From positions 44,612 to 108,611 of the forward strand of contig DHNW01000024.1 in the NCBI GenBank assembly GCA_002407675.1: 64,000 bases of DNA, read 5' to 3'. Under the pieces are notes generated by a model. The model saw only the letters and a program-made list of their open reading frames with translations, was not told where the DNA came from and made no database searches. The stretch is from Ruminococcaceae bacterium UBA5406 (GTDB taxonomy: Bacteria > Bacillota > Clostridia > Oscillospirales > Acutalibacteraceae). Made by a program: the position numbers and the translations under genes. Each line of letters starts with the position of its first letter. Position 1 is the first letter of the stretch. Of this stretch, positions 24,801-33,024 are shown piece by piece.

Positions 24801-26498
24801 TCAGAGATAGCGCCCGGACCCCGTGTCGAATATGCCGCTGTCCGTAATGCGCAGGGCGGGAATAACCGGAAGAGAAAGAAAAGACAGGTTCTGGAATACG
24901 TCGATATTCTCAGGAACTCCCATCCGGTGCGCGGCGGCGGCCATCTCCCTGAGTTCCCGGCTGACATCGGTATCCCGGTCATCCGTAAACAGACCGGCAA
25001 TATTCAGACGGACGGTTTTCACCGGGCGGCCTCCCCGCACCAGCGTATATCCTCCCCCGCACGATTTAAGCTCTTCCACGGCGGCCATCATGTCGCGGTC
25101 GTTATCCCCTACGACGATCAGGTTGTGGGCATCGTGCGCAACCGTGGACGCGGCGGCTCCGTTTTTCAGCCCGAATCCCTTCACAGCCCCCAGCCCAATC
25201 CGGCCCGAACCGTCGTGCCGCTGAACAACGGCAATTTTCAGAATATCGCCGGAAGGGGCAAAAAGGCCGTCTTTTTCGGGCAGCGGCAGCATCAGTTTTT
25301 CCGTTTCAATACTGCCCGGAAGGATGCCGATCACCGGGAAAGGTTTTTGCGCCTTCATGGCAAAACAGCCATCTCTCAGCGCGGGGATGTGTACGCTGCG
25401 GGTCAGCCGCTCCCCCGCCGGGGTCTTCGGGAAAGCATCCGGGAGCTCCGCCAGCGGGACGCCGTCCTTGTAGACATCACAGATGGAAACCGAATTCAGG
25501 TCGTCTAGAATCACGAGATCCGCCCGGCAACCGGGCGCAACGGCCCCGCGATCCTGAAAACCGTAGGCGCGGGCGGTGTTGATTGTAGCCATTTTCACCG
25601 CCAGGACGGGATCGACCCCCAGTTCAATCGCCATCCGGATATTCCGGTCAATATGGCCGTTTTCTTCCACGTCGTCAAGATGTACGTCGTCCGTGCAGAA
25701 AACAAACCGGTCGCACGAGACGCCGTCGCGGAGCGCGCCGCCCAGCACGGTCCGGAGGTTCTTTGCCGCCGAGCCTTCCCGCACCTGCACGATAAACCCG
25801 GCGCGGAGCTTTTCCAGAGCCTCTCCCCAGGATGTGCATTCGTGGTCGGTCTGCACACCTGCCAGACGGTATGACTGGAGTGCTTTCCCAGAAAGGCCCG
25901 GCGCGTGGCCGTCAATCACTTTGTCTTTCATCAGTTCGATCTTTTCCAAAAGTCCGTCGTCTCCCGCAGCCAGCGCGGGGGCATTCATCACTTCTCCCAA
26001 ACCGCAGACGTGCGGGTCGGAACGCAGCCTGCGGATTTCATCCGCTCCAAATACGGCTCCATTGTGGTCGGACGGGCTCAGCGGCACACAGGAAGGAAGG
26101 GCGAAAAAAACGTCCAGCGGAGTTCGGGCGCTGTCCTCCATCAAATAACGGACCCCTTCCAGCCCGCATACATTCGCAATTTCATGGGGATCTGCAATAA
26201 CCGCCGTTGTTCCGTGCTCAAGCAGTTTCGGCGCCAGGATAGAAGGCGCCGTCATAGATGATTCCAGGTGCGTATGCGCATCCATGAATCCTGGAACAAC
26301 GGTCTTTCGGCTCATATCTTTTTCACGGGCGGCAGAATAGTGCCCTACGCCTGCAATATACCCGTCTTTTACGGCGATATCGGCTCGGAACAGCTTTTCT
26401 GAAAAGACATCCGCGATCCGGGCATTTTTTAAAACGAAATCCGGCTCCAGGCGGCCCAACGCACAGGCCATCAGTCTTTTTTTCACGCTGATATCCAT
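24801..26498 (-). CDS. ade: Adenine deaminase
   Basis: 565 aa. Amidohydrolase metal motifs: PGFMDAHTHLESS, DPHEIANV, and FCTDDVHLDDV. The C-terminal half (SIETEKLMLPLPEKDG, TVAHDAHNLIVVGDND, VEELKSCGGG) is the specific adenine deaminase C-domain, which separates it from dihydroorotase or imidazolonepropionase. It converts adenine to hypoxanthine and ammonia with two Mn or Fe ions. Together with deoD (about 12 kb away) it completes conversion of adenosine to hypoxanthine. Start ATG at 26498 with GAGGTG upstream. Confidence 0.96.
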   Translation of the reverse strand: MDISVKKRLMACALGRLEPDFVLKNARIADVFSEKLFRADIAVKDGYIAGVGHYSAAREKDMSRKTVVPGFMDAHTHLESSMTAPSILAPKLLEHGTTAVIADPHEIANVCGLEGVRYLMEDSARTPLDVFFALPSCVPLSPSDHNGAVFGADEIRRLRSDPHVCGLGEVMNAPALAAGDDGLLEKIELMKDKVIDGHAPGLSGKALQSYRLAGVQTDHECTSWGEALEKLRAGFIVQVREGSAAKNLRTVLGGALRDGVSCDRFVFCTDDVHLDDVEENGHIDRNIRMAIELGVDPVLAVKMATINTARAYGFQDRGAVAPGCRADLVILDDLNSVSICDVYKDGVPLAELPDAFPKTPAGERLTRSVHIPALRDGCFAMKAQKPFPVIGILPGSIETEKLMLPLPEKDGLFAPSGDILKIAVVQRHDGSGRIGLGAVKGFGLKNGAAASTVAHDAHNLIVVGDNDRDMMAAVEELKSCGGGYTLVRGGRPVKTVRLNIAGLFTDDRDTDVSRELREMAAAAHRMGVPENIDVFQNLSFLSLPVIPALRITDSGIFDTGSGRYL

Positions 26499-26591
26499 GG
26501 ATGCAGCACCTCACAATTTTTAATGAATCCTTTAATAATTCATGGAATGAAACAAGCAAATTATTCCAATAATGACCTTGAAAATGGTTTA

Positions 26592-26620
26592 TTGTAGTTA
26601 GAAACAGAATATGGTATACT
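26592..26620 (+). promoter_or_regulatory. Promoter of the SGNH hydrolase operon (extended -10)
   Basis: -35 TTGTAG (26592-26597), 17-bp spacer, -10 TATACT (26615-26620) with a TGG extension directly upstream. 28 bp before the ATG. Confidence 0.65.
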
Positions 26621-26647
26621 AAACTGTGAATTTTTACCGGAGGAATC

Positions 26648-27514
26648 ATGATGAAAAGGAACCGGTACGCAAAACTCGCCGCCTTTGGAATCGCCGCCGC
26701 GGTCTTTTCTGCCTGCCTGGGTTTTGAAAACCCTGCCGCAACTACGGCGGTTATCGCCGGCGAAGTGGGGGAACCGGCGTCAGCACCGTCTGCCAGGCCT
26801 GCGGTGCAGGTCTGCTCTGCCGCACCCTCATCCTCTTCGGAAATCCCATGGCAGGCCTGCGTTTCGGAAACGCAGGAAGCTGATCCGTCCTTTTTGGACG
26901 ACGCCGTTTTTGTGGGCGATTCTGTAACGCTGAAACTGAAATACTATGCCGCCGCCCGCAGAAAAAAAGATCCGTCCTTTTTAGGGAAAGCTAAATTTCT
27001 CGCCGCCGGCAGCATGGGAAGCGGAAATGCCCTGCAACCCGTGAGTGCCCAGTCGATCCACCCGCTTTACAACGGCAAAAAGGCTCCTTTGGAAGACAGC
27101 GCCGCCAAAATGGGGGCCAAAAAGATCTATATTATGCTGGGTATCAACGATATTGCTCTGTACGGGATCGACCGGTCGGCAAAGAATTTGGAAAAACTTG
27201 CGCTCCGATTTCTAAAAGTCTGCCCGGACGAGGAGCTTTTTATCCAGTCCGCTACGCCTATGGTCCGGGAAAAACAGCTGAAATCACTGAATAACAAAAA
27301 TATCGCTGCCTATGACAAAGAACTGCTGGATATCTGCCAGAAACGAAAGTGGAACTATCTGGATGTTGCGTCTGTGATGCAGGGCTCAGACGGCGCCCTG
27401 AAACCGGAATACTGCAGCGATCCCGGTATCTTGGGCATCCACTTTACCGACACAGCGTGCAATGTGTGGGTCCGGTACATTCTGACCCACACCGGGAAAG
27501 AGACGGGAGGCTGA
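26648..27514 (+). CDS. Secreted SGNH/GDSL-type hydrolase-like protein
   Basis: 288 aa; a second ATG directly follows the first. Hydrophobic N-terminal segment (about 10-25) as signal peptide or anchor, then a low-complexity linker rich in Ala, Ser and Pro. The hydrolase domain shows block I FVGDSVTLKL (catalytic Ser), block III LGINDIALYG (GxND) and a late His in LGIHFTDTACN. Such domains remove or add acyl groups on cell-surface polymers. It lies 1 bp before a lipoprotein gene, so both likely act outside the membrane together. Confidence 0.78.
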   Translation: MMKRNRYAKLAAFGIAAAVFSACLGFENPAATTAVIAGEVGEPASAPSARPAVQVCSAAPSSSSEIPWQACVSETQEADPSFLDDAVFVGDSVTLKLKYYAAARRKKDPSFLGKAKFLAAGSMGSGNALQPVSAQSIHPLYNGKKAPLEDSAAKMGAKKIYIMLGINDIALYGIDRSAKNLEKLALRFLKVCPDEELFIQSATPMVREKQLKSLNNKNIAAYDKELLDICQKRKWNYLDVASVMQGSDGALKPEYCSDPGILGIHFTDTACNVWVRYILTHTGKETGG

Positions 27515-27515
27515 A

Positions 27516-28046
27516 ATGAAAAAAACACCGGTTGTCCTGCTGGCCTGCATGATACTGCTGCTGGCAGGCTGTTCCAAATCCCACACAAAGAGTGCCGACC
27601 TGACCCAAGTGATGGCGGACATGAAGCAGAAAATTTCCAATACACAGATGACGGATCTCTCTGCCGACGACCTGATGCCGGATTACGGAATTGACAGCGG
27701 CGACGTAAAACAGTTTGCCATCTATATTGATTCCACCGGAACCAAAGGCGACGAAATCATTCTGATGGAAGGGAAAAACAGCGCAAGCGCCGACCGGATT
27801 GAAAAATGCCTGAACAAACGGTACGAGCAAAAAAAGACGGAAATGAAAAGCTACCTGCCGGAAGAATACGCCATGCTTGAAAAATGCCGGGTTCGGCGGG
27901 ACGGAACATATGTTGCCATGATCGTTTCGCCCCAGCATGAAGACCTGGAAAAAATCTATCTGGATGCTCTGACTCCCCGGGCGGAGAAAAACTGCCTGCG
28001 CTGTTTGGGGGCAGCGGTCCGGATACGGCAAAAGCCAGCACCCTAA
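27516..28046 (+). CDS. Lipoprotein resembling DUF4358 proteins
   Basis: 176 aa. Signal peptide with lipobox LLAGC (Cys21 region), so membrane-anchored on the outer face. The mature part has the YGIDSGDVKQFAIYIDSTG and DEIILMEGK pattern seen in DUF4358 lipoproteins, which often neighbour SGNH and MBOAT-type acyltransferase genes in Clostridia. No enzymatic motif is visible. Its stop codon sits in the loop of the terminator hairpin. Confidence 0.65.
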   Translation: MKKTPVVLLACMILLLAGCSKSHTKSADLTQVMADMKQKISNTQMTDLSADDLMPDYGIDSGDVKQFAIYIDSTGTKGDEIILMEGKNSASADRIEKCLNKRYEQKKTEMKSYLPEEYAMLEKCRVRRDGTYVAMIVSPQHEDLEKIYLDALTPRAEKNCLRCLGAAVRIRQKPAP

Positions 28047-28063
28047 AAGGCGCTGGCTTTTTT
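28030..28063. terminator. Terminator overlapping the lipoprotein 3' end
   Basis: AAAAGCCAGC (28030-28039) pairs with GCTGGCTTTT (28052-28061), T-run continuing. The left arm is inside the coding sequence and the TAA stop (28044-28046) lies in the loop. The A-run on the left may also serve the converging kinase gene (stop at 28077). Confidence 0.88.
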
Positions 28064-28076
28064 AGCGCGGAGACTG

Positions 28077-29099
28077 TCAGCGGTTCAGCCTGGCGCTGGA
28101 ACCCTTGTGCATCGCAGCCCGGACTTCCGGCTCGGTAACAAGGTTGAGGTCGCCGCCGATTGTCAGTTTGAGCACGCTGGCGGCAATGGCGAACTCAATG
28201 GCCTCCTGGGGATCCATCCGGTGCATCAGGGCATGAATCAGGCCGGCCGCAAAAGCGTCTCCTGCGGCAACGCCTTCCATGACGTGAATGCTGGATACCG
28301 GGGTCTCATAAAAGCGGCCTTTTTCCAGCAGGATTGCCATCCAGTCGCTCTTTTCGACAGAATAGATATTACGCAGAACGCTGGCAACCATTCTGCAGTT
28401 CGGGTACAGTTCCATGATCTTCTTCATGCCGCCGCGGAAACTTTCAATCTGCTCGATGCCGCGCGACATATCCCCGTCAAACACAGGGAGCCCGAGGGTC
28501 GCCTCAAAATCTTCGTCGTTTGCAATGCAGATATTTACAAAAGGCATCAGCTCTTTCATTACGGACTGGGCCTTTTGGGGTGTCCACATTTTCCCGCGGT
28601 AATTGAGGTCGGCCGCAACGGTAATCTTATGATCTCTGCAATAGGCAAGCGCATCTTTCAGCGCTGCGGCCAGTTCGTCGGAAATGGCCGGGGTAATGCC
28701 GGAAAAATAAAACACATCAATGCCGTCCAGCAGAGCGGGCCAGTCGAATTCCGTGCGTCTGGCCGCTGCAATAGAACTGCCCGCGCGGTCATACACCACG
28801 CTCGTCGGCCGGATGCTGGTCCCCTTCTCAAAATAATACGTTCCCAGCCGGGGACCGCCGCGCAGGACACGGCCGGTGTCGACGCCAAAGCGCCTCAGCG
28901 TGTTAAGTGCTGCCTCGCCGAGCGGATTTTCCGGCAGTTTCGTCAGATAAGCCGCATGGTCGTGGAAGAGGGAAAGCGAAATGGCAACGTTGGCTTCGGC
29001 GCCGCCATAGCTTGCTTCGAATGAATCCGTCTGCAAAATGCGCGAAAAAGCCGGCGGCTTAAGCCGCAGCATCATTTCTCCAAATGTAAGGACTTTCAA
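28077..29099 (-). CDS. kdgK: PfkB-family sugar kinase, probably 2-dehydro-3-deoxygluconokinase
   Basis: 340 aa from TTG at 29099, 8 bp after GGAGG. PfkB signatures: N-terminal GEMMLRLKPP, YGGAEANVAISLS, and the C-terminal catalytic GVAAGDAFAAGL with the base Asp. The N-terminal pattern and length fit KDG kinases, which phosphorylate 2-keto-3-deoxygluconate from uronate breakdown. A GH28 pectinase gene 1.1 kb upstream supports a link to galacturonan use, but no KdgA aldolase, uronate isomerase or dehydratase is present in the window, so the substrate is inferred. Confidence 0.78.
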   Translation of the reverse strand: MKVLTFGEMMLRLKPPAFSRILQTDSFEASYGGAEANVAISLSLFHDHAAYLTKLPENPLGEAALNTLRRFGVDTGRVLRGGPRLGTYYFEKGTSIRPTSVVYDRAGSSIAAARRTEFDWPALLDGIDVFYFSGITPAISDELAAALKDALAYCRDHKITVAADLNYRGKMWTPQKAQSVMKELMPFVNICIANDEDFEATLGLPVFDGDMSRGIEQIESFRGGMKKIMELYPNCRMVASVLRNIYSVEKSDWMAILLEKGRFYETPVSSIHVMEGVAAGDAFAAGLIHALMHRMDPQEAIEFAIAASVLKLTIGGDLNLVTEPEVRAAMHKGSSARLNR

Positions 29100-29229
29100 T
29101 GAATAACCTCCTTAAGTACGCCGGATACGCGAAAATTCCCCCGGCATGCCTGCCTGAAAAACAAAGCCCAAATGCACATACCGCAAAAAGGGGAGTAAAA
29201 CCGTATTCCGGGACGATTCTGTCTTTACC

Positions 29230-29258
29230 AGTATAAATTTAAAACCGACTCCTGTCAA
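29230..29258 (-). promoter_or_regulatory. Promoter of the KDG-type kinase gene
   Basis: Minus strand: -35 TTGACA (29258-29253), 17-bp spacer, -10 TATACT (29235-29230). It leaves an unusually long leader of about 120 nt before the TTG start, in which I see no known riboswitch. Confidence 0.78.
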
Positions 29259-29305
29259 TAGCGCCAAAAGGCGCCCGGCACAGGACTTTTTTTGCCAAAC
29301 TAAGA

Positions 29306-29995
29306 TCACCTTGCCTGGAATTTTGAGACAAACAAGGTATCCCCTTTGCCCACAGAAGCGTAAAATACCTGCTCCGGGCTATCAGCCCCCTGGCTCTGGA
29401 GCTGTTTTTGAAGCCACAGCTGGTCATGGCAGCTAGATTTAAGATTTTCCGGAATAATTTTGCCGTCTACGATTATATCGGCGGGAAAGTCATTCTCCGA
29501 CTTTGGTATTTTCGATTCTCCGGCAGTAACCGGGACCCGATCCGGCTTTAACAGGACGGACAGATGGCCGTCGTTCTCAATGACGGCATAATCCACATCT
29601 TCTACATAAAAAACATTTTTTTCCCGCAGCAGCATCATTAGTTTGCTGACGCTGATTTTAGCCCTCGAGAGGTTCTGGTCAAGAAGCCGCCCCTTTTGAA
29701 TCAGAAAGATCGGTTCCCCTTCTTCCATCTTCCGGAACCAGGAGCTTTTTAGATTCAGCATATCCGTAAGCAGGACAAGGCAGGTGATGGTGCCGGCGGA
29801 AACAATGCCCAGCAACGGGGAACTCTCTGGACCAAGGGATATCCGGACTGCCAGTGAACCCAGAATCACGCCGATAATAAAGTCGAAAAAAGTAATCCTG
29901 GAAATCAGTTTTCTTCCAATTGACCTTCCTAAAAACAGCAGGAAAACATACGCGATTACACTTCTCAAGACTGTAACGGCAATTTTCTGAACCAT
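29306..29995 (-). CDS. DUF421/YetF-like membrane protein
   Basis: 229 aa. Three N-terminal membrane segments (about 8-25, 33-52, 58-76) contain the family feature LFLGRSIGRKLISRITFFDF-like start of DUF421, followed by a soluble C-terminal domain of about 140 residues with RLLDQNLSRAKIS and NVFYVEDVDYAVIENDG patterns. YetF-type proteins are widespread in spore formers; their job is not settled. GAGGTG lies 5-6 bp before the ATG. Stands alone between kinase and pectinase genes on the same strand. Confidence 0.82.
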   Translation of the reverse strand: MVQKIAVTVLRSVIAYVFLLFLGRSIGRKLISRITFFDFIIGVILGSLAVRISLGPESSPLLGIVSAGTITCLVLLTDMLNLKSSWFRKMEEGEPIFLIQKGRLLDQNLSRAKISVSKLMMLLREKNVFYVEDVDYAVIENDGHLSVLLKPDRVPVTAGESKIPKSENDFPADIIVDGKIIPENLKSSCHDQLWLQKQLQSQGADSPEQVFYASVGKGDTLFVSKFQAR

Positions 29996-30033
29996 GGCGC
30001 ACCTCTAAAATTCCGGTTACCCGCAGCTGTTTC

Positions 30034-30067
30034 AGCCGGAGCCGGTTCCTGCCTGTCGGCTCCGGCT
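30034..30067. repeat. Perfect 11-bp inverted repeat downstream of the GH28 gene
   Basis: AGCCGGAGCCG (30034-30044) and its complement (30057-30067) can form a GC-rich hairpin. No T-run follows on either strand, so it is not a standard terminator; it could stabilise the 3' end of the GH28 message. Confidence 0.5.
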
Positions 30068-30194
30068 CGCCGGATATCCCAGCAAATTTTGCAGGAACAT
30101 CCATAGTATTCTGAGTCTGGAAAACATTTATGCTCCGGAGCAAAAACGTTCCCATGGCACTGCGGCGAAATATGCGGAATTTTTTGAAAAAAGG

Positions 30195-31538
30195 TCAGTC
30201 CGTTACATTTACAAGTTTCTTGAGCGGAGCCGGTTCTTTCTGTTCCCTGACCCGGCAGCCGGAAAATTGGATATTTTCCCCGTTTTCAGCGGAAAACGCC
30301 GGGCCGACAGGATGGGAAACCGTCACATTGCGGAATACAAAGTCTTTCACATTGCAGCAGAAAAAGCCCATCTGGCTGACCGGATCAAAGTCCGCCAGCA
30401 TATCCGGCATCCCGGGCTGAGCCCCTTCCTGCATGGCAACTGAAATATTGTCAAGGGTCACATCCTCAACCGGCATCTCTGCAAGCCCATAGAAAAATCC
30501 GGCCGCCGCTCGGACATTCCGGGCTGTGATATTGGAAAAATGGATTCTCCGGAAAACCGGCGTTGCTTCCGTAACCGGATGCGGTTTCTTATCCCGGACG
30601 GACTGCTCTTTTCCGCCGGGGCCGCAGTAATAGTACAGGTTGCAGATGAACGGGCAGAGAACCCCATCCATGACAAGATTCTGAACACGGATATCTTCGA
30701 CCGCTCCCCCGCGCCCGCGCCGCGATTTAATGCGGATCCCGCGGTCGGTTTTTTCAAAAACGCAGTTGCTTACGACCACATTGCGGATTCCGCCGCTCAT
30801 CTCGCTTCCAAGCACGACGCCCCCGTGCCCGTGGACCATGGTGCAGTTGGTGATGGTGACATTGCGCGTCTCGATCCGCTGCGGCAACGCTTCCGTCCCG
30901 GATTTTACGGCAATGCAGTCGTCTCCGACGTCAATATGGCAGTTGGAAATATGAACGTTCTGGCAGGAATCCGGATCAATGCCGTCCGTATTGGGCGAAT
31001 CCGCAGGGTTCCGGATCGTAACTCCGGTCACCGTAACCCCGTCGCATTCAATCGGGTTGATGGTCCATCCCGGAGAATTGACCAGCATAAGATCCCGGAC
31101 CTGGACATTCCGGCAGCGGTGAAAACTGATGAGCTTCGGGCGGGGATAATCCAGCGTTTTTGACCGCGCCAGCTTCCACCAGGCTTCCCCCTGGCCGTCG
31201 AGGACGCCCCTGCCGGCAACGGCGACGTTTTCCGCGTTCTCCGCATAGACACAGGGCATATGAACCTTGCGCGATACACCCTCCCATTTGGAATTCACGA
31301 CGGGGTATCCGTCCGGATGATCAGAAAACAGGAGCCGGGCTCCGGCTTCCAACAGAAGCGTCATATTGCTTTCGAGCCGGATCGCCCCGGTCAGAAAATT
31401 CCCCGCCGGAACAAAAATCGTTCCGCCTCCCTTTTTTTCGCAGGCTGCAACGGCAGCCGAAAAAGCATCGGTGCACAGGGTCCGTCCGTCCGGCACCGCG
31501 CCAAAATCCAGAATATTGATAAAATCCGTCTGATTCAC
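30195..31538 (-). CDS. Glycoside hydrolase family 28 (polygalacturonase-type)
   Basis: 447 aa from GTG at 31538, 8 bp after GGAGG; a longer reading to 31589 has no ribosome site. All four GH28 catalytic motifs are intact: NTDGID (about 183-188), GDDC (205-208), GHGG (237-240) and RIK (269-271). The right-handed beta-helix repeat pattern is visible. No signal peptide is present, so it probably cleaves imported oligogalacturonides or related rhamnogalacturonan pieces inside the cell, like other cytoplasmic GH28 exo-enzymes. Linked on the strand to a KDG-type kinase further down. Confidence 0.93.
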   Translation of the reverse strand: MNQTDFINILDFGAVPDGRTLCTDAFSAAVAACEKKGGGTIFVPAGNFLTGAIRLESNMTLLLEAGARLLFSDHPDGYPVVNSKWEGVSRKVHMPCVYAENAENVAVAGRGVLDGQGEAWWKLARSKTLDYPRPKLISFHRCRNVQVRDLMLVNSPGWTINPIECDGVTVTGVTIRNPADSPNTDGIDPDSCQNVHISNCHIDVGDDCIAVKSGTEALPQRIETRNVTITNCTMVHGHGGVVLGSEMSGGIRNVVVSNCVFEKTDRGIRIKSRRGRGGAVEDIRVQNLVMDGVLCPFICNLYYYCGPGGKEQSVRDKKPHPVTEATPVFRRIHFSNITARNVRAAAGFFYGLAEMPVEDVTLDNISVAMQEGAQPGMPDMLADFDPVSQMGFFCCNVKDFVFRNVTVSHPVGPAFSAENGENIQFSGCRVREQKEPAPLKKLVNVTD

Positions 31539-31696
31539 AGCAGATTCCTCCTTACCATTCAGACTTTTCAATGACAGGCTCCGTATCAATCGGGCCTTCC
31601 CCCATTATATCCCGCCCCCATTTTTTACGCTATCCGCATTTTGCTTTTTTACGTCGGAATCATGCGGATCTTGCAGATAGATTTTTCTTTCGGCTG

Positions 31697-31725
31697 TTGA
31701 CAGGGGCAGAAGCTTGGCATATAAT
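31697..31725 (+). promoter_or_regulatory. Consensus promoter of the GntR/ABC operon
   Basis: -35 TTGACA (31697-31702), exact 17-bp spacer, -10 TATAAT (31720-31725): full consensus. Such a promoter normally needs repression, and an operator overlaps its -10. Confidence 0.9.
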
Positions 31726-31750
31726 GTACTTGTTAGTTAAGTACATTATA
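31720..31750. promoter_or_regulatory. Operator-like inverted repeat over the promoter start site
   Basis: TATAATGTACTT (31720-31731) and AAGTACATTATA (31739-31750) form a perfect 12-bp inverted repeat with 7-bp spacer. It covers the -10 box and the start point. The first gene behind it codes for a GntR-type repressor, so autorepression is the simplest reading (inference). Confidence 0.82.
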
Positions 31751-31780
31751 TTACATTTAAGAGGATGCAGGGGATTCACG

Positions 31781-32161
31781 GTGGAAATTATAATCAGCAG
31801 CAACACCAGCAAGCCTATTTATGAACAAATCACCTCGCAGATAAAAGCGCTGATTATGAGCGGGGAACTGCGGACGGGTGATCCGATCCCTTCCATGCGG
31901 TCATTGGCCAAATCCATCCATGTAAGCGTCATTACCGTGCAAAAGGCTTATGAGGATTTACAGCGGGACGGTTTCATTGAAACAGCCGTCGGACGGGGCA
32001 GCTTTGTTTCGGCACAAAACAAGGATTTTATTCAGGAAGAACAGCAGCGAAAAATCGAAGAATATCTGCAGGAGGCCGCCGACACCGCACGCACCAGCGG
32101 TATATCCCTCGGCAAACTGATTGAACTCCTAAGCATGTTTTATAATGGGGAGGAATCGTAA
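31781..32161 (+). CDS. GntR-family repressor, YtrA subfamily
   Basis: 126 aa from GTG at 31781; longer in-frame readings run through the promoter and are excluded. The N-terminal winged helix is typical (KPIYEQITSQIKALI, GDPIPSMRSLAKSIHVS, TVQKAYEDLQRDGFIET, GRGSFV). The short C-terminal tail of about 45 residues without a ligand domain defines the YtrA subfamily, which regulates ABC transporters encoded with it. The stop overlaps the ATPase start by one base (TAATG). Confidence 0.93.
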   Translation: MEIIISSNTSKPIYEQITSQIKALIMSGELRTGDPIPSMRSLAKSIHVSVITVQKAYEDLQRDGFIETAVGRGSFVSAQNKDFIQEEQQRKIEEYLQEAADTARTSGISLGKLIELLSMFYNGEES

Positions 32162-33024
32162 TGGAGCCAATTATGCAGGTTGAAAATCTAACGAAGCAGT
32201 ATCCTGGATTTAAACTGGATCATGTGTCGTTTTCCATTCCACAAGGCACGATTATGGGACTGATCGGAGAAAACGGCGCTGGTAAAAGCACCGTGATCAA
32301 CGCTGCCTTGGATTTAATTCATAAGGATGAAGGAACCGTTAAATTTTTGGGCAGGGAACTTTCTTCGGATCCCAAACGCATTAAAGAAAACATAGGAGTT
32401 GTGTTTGACGAAATCAATTTCTACGGCACTCTCACACCGGCTAAAATCGGAAACATTTCAGCAGCCGCCTACCGGCAGTGGGACGAAAGCGTCTATAAAA
32501 ACCATCTGAAAAAGCTGCAGCTTCCACCTCATAAAGAGATCAAGACATTCTCAAAGGGAATGAAAATGAAGCTGAGCCTTGCCGTTGCGCTTTCTCACAA
32601 ACCGAAGCTTCTTATTCTTGACGAAGCAACCAGCGGGCTTGACCCGGTCATGCGGGATGATTTTCTGGATCTGTTTTTGGATTTTGTACAGGATGAAAGC
32701 CATTCCATCCTGATGTCATCCCATATTTCGACGGATCTGGAGAAGGTAGCGGATTACATCACCTTTATTCATAAAGGGAAGATCCTGTTTTGCAAGCCAA
32801 AAGATGAACTGCTCTACCATTATGGAATTATCCGATGCGGGACAGCCCAGTTCGGCGCCATCAGCAAACCGGAAATTCTCGCTTACCGGAAACGTGACTA
32901 TCAATGGGACGTATTGGTGGCCGATAAAGAAAAAGCGCGCCGGAAATACAAAGCGTCCGTGGTAGACAATGCTTCTATTGATGATATCCTTCTCTTATAT
33001 GTAAAGGGAGACCAGGTAAAATGA
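32161..33024 (+). CDS. ABC transporter ATPase (YtrB/PmtA-like)
   Basis: 287 aa. Walker A GENGAGKS (about residue 37), signature FSKGMKMKLSLA, Walker B LLILDEATSGLDP and H-loop MSSH. The LFLDFVQDES and C-terminal extension fit the group of exporters encoded with YtrA-type repressors, including the phenol-soluble-modulin exporter of staphylococci. It overlaps the permease gene by ATGA. Probable role: export of, or defence against, a membrane-active peptide or antibiotic; substrate unknown. Confidence 0.92.
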   Translation: MEPIMQVENLTKQYPGFKLDHVSFSIPQGTIMGLIGENGAGKSTVINAALDLIHKDEGTVKFLGRELSSDPKRIKENIGVVFDEINFYGTLTPAKIGNISAAAYRQWDESVYKNHLKKLQLPPHKEIKTFSKGMKMKLSLAVALSHKPKLLILDEATSGLDPVMRDDFLDLFLDFVQDESHSILMSSHISTDLEKVADYITFIHKGKILFCKPKDELLYHYGIIRCGTAQFGAISKPEILAYRKRDYQWDVLVADKEKARRKYKASVVDNASIDDILLLYVKGDQVK

